Assembly: GCA_025454525.1 (NCBI GenBank)
Contig: JALOOG010000007.1
Span: 1 to 64,000 of the forward strand
Direction: 5' to 3'
Source of the DNA: Anaerolineae bacterium
GTDB taxonomy: Bacteria > Chloroflexota > Anaerolineae > Aggregatilineales > Phototrophicaceae
DNA: 64,000 nucleotides
Part shown: positions 33,638 to 43,668 of the stretch, in pieces
Layout of the letters: each line of letters begins with the position of its first letter
How positions within the stretch are numbered: the stretch's first letter is position 1
Notes under the pieces: generated by a model
The model's database searches: none
What the model was told of the DNA's origin: nothing
Seen by the model: only the letters and a program-made list of their open reading frames with translations
Program-made: the position numbers and the translations under genes

Positions 33638-35166
33638 TCTGTCACCCGTATCGTGATCCGAATCGGCAAATACGGCAAGCGATCGCTCCATTGTGGGCTG
33701 ATCTCAATGGTGGGAATCGCCCCCGCTGCCAGATCCACCGTGCCTAACAGATACTCTAGCGCTTCCTCACGACTCAAGCCTGCGATCCGCTCTTGGATCA
33801 CCGGAGCGTTGATCTGTCCTGAAACTTGCGCGGTTCCGGTCATCGTAAACGTCACTTGATCGTCTAGATCCACCGTCGTTACGCCCCCGGTGGTATATTC
33901 GATCGTCCCCGGCACAATCGATCGCCCACGCGGGACTCGTTGACCCATTTGTGCAAAAACGATCTCCTCACCCCGTTGTTGATCCACGACCACCACCTGT
34001 ACGATTGCTCTCATCCGTAAAGTGAGCGTATCCGTGAGTGCGCCTTCCTCATGGCTAAAGTTTGTCCAATCCGGGCGTTCTTCGCTGATCCGAACCGACT
34101 CTAAGATCATGATCTCACTTTCGCCGAGCAGAATCTCACTCAAAGCGCGTGATTGTAACTGTTGACGCACGGTGAGCAGTAAGATCTCACGATCGTCACT
34201 TGTCACCGTGTTAAAATCCCGATTCGCGCCCCCCGTCGTCGGCGTGAGGTTGATCACCGTCACCGAGTCGCGCCATTCTGCCTCTACCCGATCGATCAGG
34301 CCTACATCCACATTGCCAATATCCCCCGCAAATTCGGTCAACGCTTCAATCGGCACGGCCGCAGGTTGGGTGGGATCACCGGCTAATGAGATGTCTAAGG
34401 TGGTGATGAATCGGATCGGATTTCCCGCGCTTGTGCTGACGACGGTGCCAGCGGGAATCTCAATCGTTTGATCGGTCAAGTTGATAAACGTGATGACTCC
34501 GGTTGCTGGGATCGGAGGGGCGCTTTGCGTACCGGAAGTAGGCAATGTCCCCACTTCCTCAATTTCGATCATGCGTACTCGCGCCGGGATGATCGCATTC
34601 CCAACATCGGTATTGATCGCTTGCGGTGATGCCGTAATCAGCGTTTCGACGATCACCGTTTCCTCAGCAAGATCTAAGATCACAACGGCACTCGGTACAA
34701 CCAAGTAAGCAACCCCCACCAATAGCCCGATCACCAGACCCGCGATCAACAATCGCCATACCCCGCCGATCTGAAAGGAAGGCGCGCCACGTACCCGACT
34801 TGCGACCTCCATTAACGCCTCTGGATCGGGATCATCTTTGGGTTTCTGAAAGCGTGTGGTGAACACTTTACCCCGTCCGCGTTTCCAACGGCCTTTCTGA
34901 CTTGCCCCAATCGTCTCAAACGTGCTGATGTCCAATTCTTTCGCATGTTGGATCACGATCGGATCATGTGTCACCAACGCAAGGCGAATCGCCCGACGCA
35001 TCGCCTCACGTTGGATCAAAACGAGATCAAGTTTGCGTGTGAGCGCTGTGCCTTCTTCCGGCCAGATCAACAGCACCGATTTTCCACGTAAAAACGACAA
35101 GCGATCCCGTACTGAAACAGCATCCTCATTCGCTTCGATCTGGACAAACTCGATCTCGTTTGGCAT
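33634..35166 (-). CDS. Baseplate-J/gp47-like membrane protein
   Basis: The 510-residue protein has a cytosolic alpha/beta N-terminus (SVRDRLSFLRGKSVLLIWPEEG), one transmembrane helix (about 138-158, LLIAGLVIGLLVGVAYLVV) and an external beta-rich part whose pattern (GVITFINLTDQTIEIPAGTVVST and later LTVRQQLQ) is annotated elsewhere as baseplate J/gp47-like. No phage genes surround it; it sits between alaS and ruvX-mltG, 1 base after alaS and overlapping ruvX. A wall or envelope role linked to MltG is plausible but unproven. Confidence 0.7.
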   Translation of the reverse strand: MPNEIEFVQIEANEDAVSVRDRLSFLRGKSVLLIWPEEGTALTRKLDLVLIQREAMRRAIRLALVTHDPIVIQHAKELDISTFETIGASQKGRWKRGRGKVFTTRFQKPKDDPDPEALMEVASRVRGAPSFQIGGVWRLLIAGLVIGLLVGVAYLVVPSAVVILDLAEETVIVETLITASPQAINTDVGNAIIPARVRMIEIEEVGTLPTSGTQSAPPIPATGVITFINLTDQTIEIPAGTVVSTSAGNPIRFITTLDISLAGDPTQPAAVPIEALTEFAGDIGNVDVGLIDRVEAEWRDSVTVINLTPTTGGANRDFNTVTSDDREILLLTVRQQLQSRALSEILLGESEIMILESVRISEERPDWTNFSHEEGALTDTLTLRMRAIVQVVVVDQQRGEEIVFAQMGQRVPRGRSIVPGTIEYTTGGVTTVDLDDQVTFTMTGTAQVSGQINAPVIQERIAGLSREEALEYLLGTVDLAAGAIPTIEISPQWSDRLPYLPIRITIRVTE

Positions 35167-35167
35167 G

Positions 35168-37870
35168 TTACGCTTTATAGCTTTCGCTGATCAATTGACG
35201 CACCGTGTCAAATGCTTGAGGGAGTTTGCTGGCATCTTTACCGCCCGCTTGCGCGAGATTGGGCCTCCCACCCCCGCCTCCACCGACGACCGCGCTCATC
35301 GCCTTGATCAAATTACCGGCATGTAGGCCTTTTTTGGTCAAGTCATCACTGACCGCGATCCACAATTGCGGTTTTTCATCGATCACTGTGGCCAACACGG
35401 CCACACCGCTTGACACACGATTCCGAAACCAATCAGAAATTTCGCGTAGGGTATCGGTCGGCACATCCTCAAATTGTGCGATCAACGCGGTAACACCGTT
35501 GAGGTTTTCCAAGCGACTCATCGCCGCTTCAAAACCAACTTTCGCCAGATCGCGGCGCATTTGCGTGAGTTCTCTCTTGGTTTGTGCGAGTTCCTCTTGT
35601 AAGGCCACCACTCGCCCATGGACATTTTCTGGTGTGGTATTCAAACGATCCGCGATCCCATAAAGTTGATCCATCACATTTTGCAGATAATGGACCGCGG
35701 CCCGTCCGGTCAACGCTTCGACTCGGCGCACCCCCGCGCTTACACTGCCTTCATTGACGATCACAAATGTACCAATTTCGCCCGTTTCGCGGACATGTAC
35801 CCCACCGCATAATTCGTAGCTATACCGTTGACTCTCGCGCCCGATGGTGATCGTCCGCACCCGATCGCCGTATTTTTCGCCGAATAAGGCCATCGCGCCT
35901 TCTGAACGTGCCTCATTAAGCGATTTTTCCGCTGCGATCACCGGATAATTTTCCAAAATTTGCCCATTAACCTCGTATTCAATCGCCTTGAGTTCCGCTG
36001 CTGACACTTTCGCATCATGGGCAAAGTCAAACCGTAACCGTTCCGGTGCGACCAGTGAGCCTTTTTGCTGGACATGCGTCCCCAAATGATTCCGTAACGC
36101 CGCATGAAGCAGGTGAGTCGCGGTGTGATTGCGGGTAACATCCGATCGGCGGGTAAGATCCACTTCAGGACGGGCAGCATCACCGATTTTCGGGGTTCCC
36201 TCCACCACTTCACCGATATGCACGATCAATCCCCCGATCGGTTTTCGCATCTCTTCCACTTGGATCTGCCATCCTTCACCGTTGATCCAACCTGTGTCGC
36301 TCACTTGACCGCCCGACTCGACATAAAACGGTGTGGCAGCCAAGATCACCTCAACGCGATCGCCCGTCATCACCCGTTCCACGCTTTCTCCATCGGCGAT
36401 CAAGGCTAACACTTGGGTGTTCAACATGGGTAGGCCATAAGGTTGGTAATCAACACCTTTTTCGCCTAATTTTCCGGAAAGCTCACCGAGAAGTCGGTTA
36501 TACAGCTCCGAGATTTCGATCTTGCCCATGGCTTTCCCACCGCCACTGACTTCTGAGTGACGAGCATCCGCTTCTTGAAAACCCGCTTCATCCACCCCAA
36601 AACCGCGCTCTTGGCTGATGTCTTTGGTCACTTCTAGCGGTAATCCAAGCGTCGCCTTGAGGTAAAACGCCTGTTCCCCCGGTAACACTTGCCCAGCACT
36701 TAAACGATCTAACATTTCGTTGAGTTCACTCACACCGCGATCCAAAGTGCGACGGAATAACTCTTCTTCACGGGTGATCACCCGTTGGATTGCTTCGGCG
36801 CGTTCGGTGATCTCTTGATAATGTTCGCCCATTGTGTCGATCACCGCTTGCGCCACTTGACCCAAAAACGGCCGATCAAACCCGATCTTTTGACCAAAGC
36901 GTGCTGCCCGTCGAATCACCAACCGACACACCGAATCGCGCCCTTTTGCCCCTGGTCGTACACCGTCCGCGATCAAAAACACCGCCGCACGGATATGATC
37001 GGCGATCACCCGATACGGCACGATATTCGCATCACGTTCTTGATCGCTTTGTCCGGTCAGGGCCTGGGTGGCGCGGATAATCGGCATAAACAGATCGGTC
37101 TCATAATTGGCTTTGACCCCTTGGATAATGCTGACAATCCGCTCTAAGCCCATTCCGGTATCCACGCCCGGCGCGGGTAATAATTCATCAAATTGTCCGG
37201 TATGTTGCGGATCGGCTTGCGTGCGATTGAACTGCATGAACACCAGATTCCAGATCTCCAAGAAGCGATCATCTTCGGCCTGCAATTGGGTAACGATGCT
37301 CTCTTCGCCTTGTTCTGGGTATTTATCCCAATGGATCTCACTGGTCGGGCCACAGGGGCCGGTTTCAGCCATTTGCCAAAAATTGGTCTTAGGCCCCATC
37401 CGCGCCACTCGTTTCGGATCGACTCCGACCTCATTCACCCACAAGTTATAAGCATCATCATCATTTTGATACACGGTGAACACGAGTCGATCTGCTGGCA
37501 ATTGATAAACTTGAGTCAGCAATTGATAGGCATATTGGATCGCTTCACGCTTGAAATAATCGCCAAAGCTGAAATTACCGAGCATCTCAAAAAAAGTATG
37601 ATGGCGGGGTGACGGGCCGACGTTCTCTAGATCGTTGTGTTTACCGCTCACGCGCATCGATTTTTGGGAAGTCGTGGCCCGGGTATACGGGCGTTTATCT
37701 AACCCCAAGAACACGTCTTTAAACTGCACCATGCCGGAATTGGTAAACAACAAAGTCGGATCATTGGCTGGCACGAGTGAGGAACTAGCGACAATGCTAT
37801 GTCCGTGTTCTTCAAAAAACTCCAAAAAAGTTTTTCTAATTTCGCTACTGGTCATGTGGGTGATTGTCAT
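35168..37870 (-). CDS. alaS: Alanyl-tRNA synthetase
   Basis: The 900-residue protein has the complete AlaRS layout. The class II catalytic core has motif 1-2 region RHHTFFEMLGNFSFGDYFK (about 89-107). A helical tRNA-recognition domain follows, then the editing domain with TATHLLHAAL (HxxxH metal site) and CGGVHVRETGEIG, and last the C-Ala domain with coiled coil and a GGGGGGRPNLAQAGG glycine-rich end. It charges tRNA-Ala and clears mischarged Ser and Gly. AGGAT precedes the ATG. It leads the minus-strand cluster alaS, gp47-like, ruvX, mltG, lipoprotein. Confidence 0.97.
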   Translation of the reverse strand: MTITHMTSSEIRKTFLEFFEEHGHSIVASSSLVPANDPTLLFTNSGMVQFKDVFLGLDKRPYTRATTSQKSMRVSGKHNDLENVGPSPRHHTFFEMLGNFSFGDYFKREAIQYAYQLLTQVYQLPADRLVFTVYQNDDDAYNLWVNEVGVDPKRVARMGPKTNFWQMAETGPCGPTSEIHWDKYPEQGEESIVTQLQAEDDRFLEIWNLVFMQFNRTQADPQHTGQFDELLPAPGVDTGMGLERIVSIIQGVKANYETDLFMPIIRATQALTGQSDQERDANIVPYRVIADHIRAAVFLIADGVRPGAKGRDSVCRLVIRRAARFGQKIGFDRPFLGQVAQAVIDTMGEHYQEITERAEAIQRVITREEELFRRTLDRGVSELNEMLDRLSAGQVLPGEQAFYLKATLGLPLEVTKDISQERGFGVDEAGFQEADARHSEVSGGGKAMGKIEISELYNRLLGELSGKLGEKGVDYQPYGLPMLNTQVLALIADGESVERVMTGDRVEVILAATPFYVESGGQVSDTGWINGEGWQIQVEEMRKPIGGLIVHIGEVVEGTPKIGDAARPEVDLTRRSDVTRNHTATHLLHAALRNHLGTHVQQKGSLVAPERLRFDFAHDAKVSAAELKAIEYEVNGQILENYPVIAAEKSLNEARSEGAMALFGEKYGDRVRTITIGRESQRYSYELCGGVHVRETGEIGTFVIVNEGSVSAGVRRVEALTGRAAVHYLQNVMDQLYGIADRLNTTPENVHGRVVALQEELAQTKRELTQMRRDLAKVGFEAAMSRLENLNGVTALIAQFEDVPTDTLREISDWFRNRVSSGVAVLATVIDEKPQLWIAVSDDLTKKGLHAGNLIKAMSAVVGGGGGGRPNLAQAGGKDASKLPQAFDTVRQLISESYKA

Positions 37871-37921
37871 TGAATTTATCCTATCTAGGGAGACGCTATC
37901 TTTTATAATGACATGCTGTGC

Positions 37922-37949
37922 ATTATAGTGCGTTGACGCGATCTGTCAC
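37922..37949 (-). promoter_or_regulatory. Promoter of the alaS cluster
   Basis: On the minus strand GTGACA (37949-37944) and a perfect TATAAT (37927-37922) are separated by 16 bases, 52 bases before the alaS ATG. A separate plus-strand TATAAT lies at 37904-37909 before the glycosyltransferase gene, without a clear -35. Confidence 0.7.
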
Positions 37950-37960
37950 AAGAGAGTCCT

Positions 37961-40084
37961 ATGCGTAAATTGCTGATTGTCTTACTCTTATTTTTTATCA
38001 CCTTGCGTTTTTATCAATGGGCGTTACCCACTTACGAAGGCCCCGATGAAACCGAACACGTCGCTTATGTCCTTTGGATTCGGGACACCGGTACCTTACC
38101 CGATCCTCAAACCGATCAAGAGACCTTGATACGCCAACAGATCACCCAAAATCCGCTGTATTACGTGACGGCCGCGCTTTTAAGCCGTCTGTTACCCATC
38201 GGTGATTTTGAGTTTGATCCGCCTGTCAATCCATGGCGCACGTACCCAACACGCCGTGACTTGCCGGATAATCGTAACAATTTTTTGATCTATCATGGGC
38301 ATATCATCACCCCTACTTTGCAAAATCAGATCAATGATGTGTTTTACCTACGCTTGATCTCATCATTATTCGGGATCATTACGTTAACTGGTGTGTATAT
38401 CGCTGGTATGATCTTGTTTAAACGTGAACAGACATGGGCCTTATTGGCGGTGATCTTTGTCGCCTTCACGCCGCAAATCTTACAAGCCTTTGCGACGGTC
38501 ACGAATGATGCTGCCGTGATCGCGTTCGGTACATGGTCAATCACCGCGGCCTTGTACCTCTATCAACATCCAGAGCGCCGATGGGCGGCCATTTTTGCCG
38601 GGGCAATGATGGGATGGGCGGCCATTTCTAAAACCAATGGGTTAATCGTGGCAGTTGCACCCGCCTTGGCCCTGTTGTTGACCTTGTGGAAACAGCGTTC
38701 CGGTGATGGATTAAAACGCTTTTTAAGTCAAGGCGCGATTCTACTCACTGTCGCTTTTCTGTGTGGTGGATGGTGGTATGTGCGCGCCTTTTTGTTATAT
38801 GGCGATCCGTTGGGGATTTCAACACATCAGCAAACCGAGTGGGCCGCCCGTACCGCCCCTTCATTAACCGCATTGCTGTTCAGTTTACCAACGATCATCA
38901 TTTCCATTTGGGCCGATTTTGGTTGGTATAAGATCATCCCTGACAATTGGGGTTATTTTATGCCGTTATTGGCCTTGTTTACCTCCTTTTTAGGTTGGCG
39001 CAAACTCCGATGGACTGGTGAATTAGTCTTACTGTTCTGTATGGCATTATTGGGTCTGGTTGCGCTGATAGCGTGGGCATGGGTCAGCGCTTATGTCCCC
39101 GGCCGGTTATATTTGCCCTTCTATCCTGCCGTGATGCTGCTGATCGTCAGCGGATTCCGTCGCTTGCCGAATATCAATCCCTTTTGGGTGTGGGGATTTG
39201 TCAGCACCGCGTTTATGATGATCCCGCTCACCTTGTACCCCGCTTTTGGCATTCCGAAACTCCATGAGGCCCCGCCGATACCTTTGATCGGTACACCGCT
39301 CAATTTTGGGGAGATCCGCTTTTTAGGTTATCAAATTGATAGCGATCGCATTGCTTTTAATCAGGCGCGCCTAGTGACACTGTGTTGGCAAGCCCCAAGC
39401 AGCAACGCTCCGATCCCCGTGCCATATGCGTTTTCGCTACAGGTGATCGGAGAAAATGATCAACGCATCGCCGCCCGCGATTCTTACCCCGGACTCGGCA
39501 CTTATACGCTTTGGCAACCAGATAAGATTTTTTGTGATCGCTTTTTATACTATTTCGAGACCCCGATCCCATCAGCACAGGTTTTCCCGCTGATTCTAAA
39601 ACTCTATAACCCAGAAACTGGGGAAGAACTGGTATCCGTGGATTCCACCGGATCACCAACCAATATCATCGGTTATGTTCGCACATCCGGCACGATCAGC
39701 GCCGCACCGACTGAATATCAAGCAAAATTCGGGGATCTGATCTTGCAAGTGTATCAATTGACCAACCGCTCACTAACCCTAACGTGGTATGTCACGCAAC
39801 CGATCACACCAACTCTGAAAACTTTTGTGCATTTAATCGACCAAGAAGGATCGATCCTCGCTCAAGTCGATGTGATCACCGGAGGCGAACGCTATCCTTC
39901 TTGGGCATGGAATACGGGAGAGACGATCACCGAAACTTTAACCCTTCCCATTTTGCCAACAGACAATCCCATTTTACTTTTAGGGCTTTATGATCAAGAG
40001 AGTCTGATACGTTTGCCGATCGATGATCAGCTTTATCCAGATCGCGCCCTGAGATTAAAAATAGAGGTTCAAAACACGCCTTAA
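37961..40084 (+). CDS. GT39-like membrane glycosyltransferase
   Basis: The 707-residue protein has an N-terminal polytopic part (about 12 helices, residues 1-440) and a soluble beta-rich C-terminal domain. The first external loop contains YEGPDETEH with the paired acidic residues (Asp-Glu) typical of the GT-C fold (ArnT/PMT family 39), and conserved FTPQILQAFATVTNDA and NGLIVAVAPALALLL follow. Such enzymes move a sugar from a polyprenyl-phosphate carrier to a lipid or protein outside the membrane. Donor and acceptor are unknown. The tail may bind the acceptor. Confidence 0.75.
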   Translation: MRKLLIVLLLFFITLRFYQWALPTYEGPDETEHVAYVLWIRDTGTLPDPQTDQETLIRQQITQNPLYYVTAALLSRLLPIGDFEFDPPVNPWRTYPTRRDLPDNRNNFLIYHGHIITPTLQNQINDVFYLRLISSLFGIITLTGVYIAGMILFKREQTWALLAVIFVAFTPQILQAFATVTNDAAVIAFGTWSITAALYLYQHPERRWAAIFAGAMMGWAAISKTNGLIVAVAPALALLLTLWKQRSGDGLKRFLSQGAILLTVAFLCGGWWYVRAFLLYGDPLGISTHQQTEWAARTAPSLTALLFSLPTIIISIWADFGWYKIIPDNWGYFMPLLALFTSFLGWRKLRWTGELVLLFCMALLGLVALIAWAWVSAYVPGRLYLPFYPAVMLLIVSGFRRLPNINPFWVWGFVSTAFMMIPLTLYPAFGIPKLHEAPPIPLIGTPLNFGEIRFLGYQIDSDRIAFNQARLVTLCWQAPSSNAPIPVPYAFSLQVIGENDQRIAARDSYPGLGTYTLWQPDKIFCDRFLYYFETPIPSAQVFPLILKLYNPETGEELVSVDSTGSPTNIIGYVRTSGTISAAPTEYQAKFGDLILQVYQLTNRSLTLTWYVTQPITPTLKTFVHLIDQEGSILAQVDVITGGERYPSWAWNTGETITETLTLPILPTDNPILLLGLYDQESLIRLPIDDQLYPDRALRLKIEVQNTP

Positions 40085-40097
40085 GTAGCGATATAAT
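40068..40097 (+). promoter_or_regulatory. Candidate tyrS promoter
   Basis: TTCAAA (40068-40073) and a perfect TATAAT (40092-40097) with an 18-base spacer lie 44 bases before the tyrS ATG, overlapping the end of the previous gene. Confidence 0.6.
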
Positions 40098-40141
40098 CAA
40101 GGCTTAGGCTGTTATCACCCTTTAACCCATGCGAGAAAATT

Positions 40142-41377
40142 ATGGCAACGATTGAAGAACAAGTTGAAATCCTGATGTCTGGCGCAGAATACGGCGATCC
40201 AGAGACCAAAGAAACCATGCGGCGCGATCTCCGTGAGCGCTTGATCGAATGTCAAGAACAAGGCCGTCCCTTGCGCGTCTATTGCGGCTATGATCCGCGC
40301 ACGGCCGATCTACACCTTGGCCATACGATCACGATGCGAAAATTGCGCCAATTTCAAGAGTTTGGCCATGATGTGACGTTTCTTGTCGGCACATTCACCA
40401 GTTTGATCGGCGATCCGTCCGATAAAGACAAGTTACGCGATCAATTGACCCCCGAACAAGTCGAAGAAAACGCCCAGACTTATGCAGAGCAAGCGTTTAA
40501 GATCCTTGATCCGCAACTGACTCGTGTCCGCCGTAATGACGAATGGTTATCCACCTTAGATTTTGCCGACATTATCCACCTCGCCAGCAATTTCACGGTG
40601 CAACAATTCCTCGTGCGCGAAAATTTTGCAAAGCGCATGGAGTCCCACACACCGATCTACTTACATGAATTTTTCTATGCGCTCATGCAGGCCTATGATG
40701 CGGTGGCGCAAGAAGCCGATGTGCAAGTGGGCGGACAAGATCAACTGTTTAATATCTTGGTGGCCGGCCGTAAATTACAACAAGGGCTAGGGCAAAAACC
40801 TCAGATCGCCATCATCATGGGCGAAAGTTTGCCCGGCACCGACGGCGAGATCAAGATGAGTAAGAGCCTTGGCAATCATATCCCCTTGTTAAGCGAACCC
40901 TGGGATATGTACGGTAAGGTGATGAGTATCCCCGATAAAGCGATGCCGATCTACCATAAATTGCTCTTAGGCTGGAGTAACAGCCTAGTGGATGAATTAG
41001 AGCAAGGGCTAAAATCCGGTGCGCTTCATCCGAACGAGGTCAAAATGGCCTTGGCCCGCGAAATCGTGCGGATCTTCCATGGTCAAGAAGCTTCGGAAGC
41101 CGCTCAAAAGCGTTGGGATGAGGTGTTCCGTAGCGGGGGCGGGATTCCAGAGGACATCCCGCAAACCGTGATCACCGCCGAAGAAAAAGTGGTCGATATT
41201 CTCCATCGCTTGAAAATGGTCAGCAGTAAACAAGAGGCCAAGCGCCTGATCGAACAAAATGGTATTCGTCTAAATGAACAACCGCTTACCGACGCAATGG
41301 CCACCGTTAAACCGGAGATGTTACCAGCCGTGTTGCAAGTGGGTAAACGTAAATTCGTGCGTCTTGTTGCGGAATAA
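40142..41377 (+). CDS. tyrS: Tyrosyl-tRNA synthetase
   Basis: The 411-residue class I synthetase shows HLGH (58-61, HIGH-type), VGGQDQLFNILVAGR (tyrosine and ATP site) and KMSKS (238-242), with a C-terminal S4-like RNA-binding domain (VDILHRLKMVSSKQEAKRLIEQNGIRLN). It belongs to the TyrZ-like length and motif class rather than the E. coli TyrS type. It attaches tyrosine to tRNA-Tyr. It is transcribed from its own promoter and ends at a hairpin. Confidence 0.96.
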   Translation: MATIEEQVEILMSGAEYGDPETKETMRRDLRERLIECQEQGRPLRVYCGYDPRTADLHLGHTITMRKLRQFQEFGHDVTFLVGTFTSLIGDPSDKDKLRDQLTPEQVEENAQTYAEQAFKILDPQLTRVRRNDEWLSTLDFADIIHLASNFTVQQFLVRENFAKRMESHTPIYLHEFFYALMQAYDAVAQEADVQVGGQDQLFNILVAGRKLQQGLGQKPQIAIIMGESLPGTDGEIKMSKSLGNHIPLLSEPWDMYGKVMSIPDKAMPIYHKLLLGWSNSLVDELEQGLKSGALHPNEVKMALAREIVRIFHGQEASEAAQKRWDEVFRSGGGIPEDIPQTVITAEEKVVDILHRLKMVSSKQEAKRLIEQNGIRLNEQPLTDAMATVKPEMLPAVLQVGKRKFVRLVAE

Positions 41378-41385
41378 GCACCCTT

Positions 41386-41408
41386 GGGGAAAGTGATTTA
41401 CTTTCCCC
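41386..41408. terminator. Hairpin between tyrS and DUF4397 gene
   Basis: A perfect 9-bp stem (GGGGAAAGT at 41386-41394 with its complement at 41400-41408, loop GATTT) lies between convergent genes. T-run support is weak. Confidence 0.6.
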
Positions 41409-41420
41409 ATCGTTGATCCG

Positions 41421-42668
41421 TTAATCCCCAAATAGGGCTTCGGTTTCTACCAGATCACTGAATGTCACCACAAAGGGCGGATTCGCATTGATCGCCGCGA
41501 TCAAGTAGTTACGTCCGTTAAAGAAATTGGTGTCGGGCAACTCAAACAGCACATCTTGTGTTTCTGCAAACAACACCCGCAAGTTATACGCCCCTTCCGG
41601 CACAATAAAGCTATCGAAACCGTCGTTACCACCAAAAAACCCCGGAAATCCTAAACCATCGATCAATACAATCGCATTCTCACCCGTTTCATCGGGAGTC
41701 AATACGTCCAGATTCGTCCCCGGTAAGGCGTTAAATACATTGACTCGTACATCTCCCAAGGCTAAGGGGCTAAAATCTTCTTGCACCGTGTGTAATTGCA
41801 GGGATTCGTTGGCCGTCGTGCCAATGACAAACAATGTCGTATAACTGCGATCCGTTAACGTGATCTCAATCGGCGGGATTAACGCCTCACTTTGATCGGG
41901 AAGTGTGATCATCACCGAGATCACCCCCGTTTCAAAGCGCTGCCAAGGGGTGATTTCTGGGAAATAGATCCGCCCAAAGTGGTCATTTTCTCCGTCAATA
42001 TAAATGTCTAATGGTGAACTGCCTGATGAAAAATGCGCGACACGCAACAGCGCCCTCCCTGCAATTCCGCTTCCCACGATCACCAATTGCGCTTGATCAT
42101 CTTTTTCGACGACCCCGATCAGATAATCTTGACCCATTTGTAGCGCTAACGCCTGTGTCAGCAGGATCGCCCCCGACTCAACTGATTCGAGGGTAATCTC
42201 ACGGCTATCAGAGGCGACATCGATCGTCACAATCCCGCTTTCCCATTGAGCCGCCCGGACTTGATCATCAACGATCACATTCAGCGCTATCTCAGATGCA
42301 AGCGTATTGATTAAGGTCAAACGCGCCCCTTCAATCCCTCCCGTTGAAGCGCCGATCGGATAAATTTCACGTTCTCGTCCAATCACCAAAGTAATATAAG
42401 CGCCTTGCGTTGGAGCAAACATCGGGATTTCGACGATCACCCCGCCCTCCGCTTGTAAGTTTAATGGGGTCTCAAGGTTTACACGCACCCATTCGCTCAC
42501 CTCACCAAATGCGATCGCATCAATTAACACCCGATCTTGATGCAATGCGAAGATCGGCGAGTCCATATCAAAATGCGCCACACGCACATAGTAATCTGTC
42601 TCTGACGCTTGCCCTACCACGCTCCAACTGAACAGCGAAAGCAAGAGGCTACATAAGAACTTTCGCAT
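41421..42668 (-). CDS. Secreted DUF4397-domain protein
   Basis: The 415-residue protein has a signal peptide (MRKFLCSLLLSLFSWSVVGQA) and repeated Ig-like beta domains. YYVRVAHFDMDSP, LLRVAHFSSGSSPLDIYIDG and VRVNVFNALPGTNLDVL are the DUF4397 signature (a short strand, then RVAHxSP and a D-V/I-Y strand). The domain occurs in secreted proteins of bacteria and archaea and its role is unknown. It stands as a single gene on the minus strand. Confidence 0.82.
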   Translation of the reverse strand: MRKFLCSLLLSLFSWSVVGQASETDYYVRVAHFDMDSPIFALHQDRVLIDAIAFGEVSEWVRVNLETPLNLQAEGGVIVEIPMFAPTQGAYITLVIGREREIYPIGASTGGIEGARLTLINTLASEIALNVIVDDQVRAAQWESGIVTIDVASDSREITLESVESGAILLTQALALQMGQDYLIGVVEKDDQAQLVIVGSGIAGRALLRVAHFSSGSSPLDIYIDGENDHFGRIYFPEITPWQRFETGVISVMITLPDQSEALIPPIEITLTDRSYTTLFVIGTTANESLQLHTVQEDFSPLALGDVRVNVFNALPGTNLDVLTPDETGENAIVLIDGLGFPGFFGGNDGFDSFIVPEGAYNLRVLFAETQDVLFELPDTNFFNGRNYLIAAINANPPFVVTFSDLVETEALFGD

Positions 42669-42816
42669 GACTGCTCCTCAACTTGAACGATTTAGAGCGT
42701 TCATTTTACTCTACTTTTCCACACAGATCGAAAATGTTTAATGTAATAAAAATGCACAAGGCAAGCCCCGTGCATCTTGTGAAGATTTAGACCAATTTTT
42801 AAACGTTTCTTACGAT

Positions 42817-43305
42817 TTATTTGTTGCCGTGCGTCCAAGTCAATTGTTCGCGCACTTGCAGATCGGTATGACGGATCTTCATCGCTAAGTCCGCGGCCAA
42901 ATTCCGCATCAAGCGATACCCTAATTGTGAATAAGTGTCACATAACAACATCAGCTTATCACGCGGGATCACGATCAAGCGCGTGTCTTGTTGAGAGCAA
43001 CGCGCCCCCGCTGACCGCACCCCTTGATCCACTAAAGACACCTCACCGAATGATTGCCCACGCCGTAAAGTGGCGATCGTGTGTGCGCCCGCGCCGATGT
43101 CTTTTCCTACCAATGACGGATCGACCTGAATTTCGACCTCACCATTTGCGATCACATACAATTCATCCCCCGGCGTATTTTCTTCAAAGATGATGTCGCC
43201 CGCTTGATAATGCCGTTCGGAACAAATTGATGCGATCAATTCGAGTTGCGTGTTGGTTAACTCATCAAAGATGTCTGCTTGCTTCAAGACATTCACGACA
43301 GACAT
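42817..43305 (-). CDS. Stand-alone cyclic-nucleotide-binding protein
   Basis: The 162-residue protein is one cNMP-binding beta-roll (about 10-125) plus C-terminal helices, without a DNA-binding or catalytic domain. The phosphate-binding cassette reads GQSFGEVSLVDQGVRSAGARC, with Gly87-Glu88 and Arg97 in the positions that hold cyclic phosphate and ribose in CRP/PKA-type domains, so ligand binding is likely. It may be a receptor subunit for cAMP made by the cyclase at 25389 or by others. Its own promoter candidate lies at 43344-43373 on the minus strand. Confidence 0.85.
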   Translation of the reverse strand: MSVVNVLKQADIFDELTNTQLELIASICSERHYQAGDIIFEENTPGDELYVIANGEVEIQVDPSLVGKDIGAGAHTIATLRRGQSFGEVSLVDQGVRSAGARCSQQDTRLIVIPRDKLMLLCDTYSQLGYRLMRNLAADLAMKIRHTDLQVREQLTWTHGNK

Positions 43306-43668
43306 GCTGGGATCTCCTATTGAAATATCGACAGTAGACTACCAATATAACACAGTCTAGATCACCTGTACAAACCCAAACCATGCACGCCGATCACTTC
43401 CAAAATAAAAGTTAGTCGATCCAAACGGCAACGTCGTTAGAGGGATCGTAAGATTGGCTTTTAGCACGGGCCGAAAAAATGCCGAATAGCCCCTTCCAAC
43501 GATCCTTAACCTCTTTCCATAATTTTAGCACAAATGAGCGCAAAAGTCGTAACAAATGTCCCGATTTTTCGATGCGTAAGTCTGCCTATTTATCAAACTT
43601 TTACTTGCATTTTTGACTTTGACCCCTTATGATGTCTCTAGAACTCAATTTTATCAGGACAAAACAGG
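43306..43668. promoter_or_regulatory. Divergent promoter region, no gene seen
   Basis: This 363-base spacer separates the cNMP-binding gene (minus) and the RtcB-like gene (plus). The minus strand has TTGTAC (43373-43368), 18 bases, then TATATT (43349-43344). The plus strand has TTGCAT (43605-43610), 17 bases, then TATGAT (43628-43633). I find no RNA gene or credible ORF. Confidence 0.5.

Noticed and set aside
33634-35166. Part of a prophage or contractile injection system, because of the baseplate-J resemblance
   Set aside because: The protein has its own membrane helix, sits tightly between alaS and ruvX, and no other tail, sheath or capsid gene is present.
37193-37612. A 139-residue hydrophobic reading frame antisense to alaS
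   Set aside because: It is fully covered by the well-conserved alaS core and has no ribosome site; it is a shadow frame.
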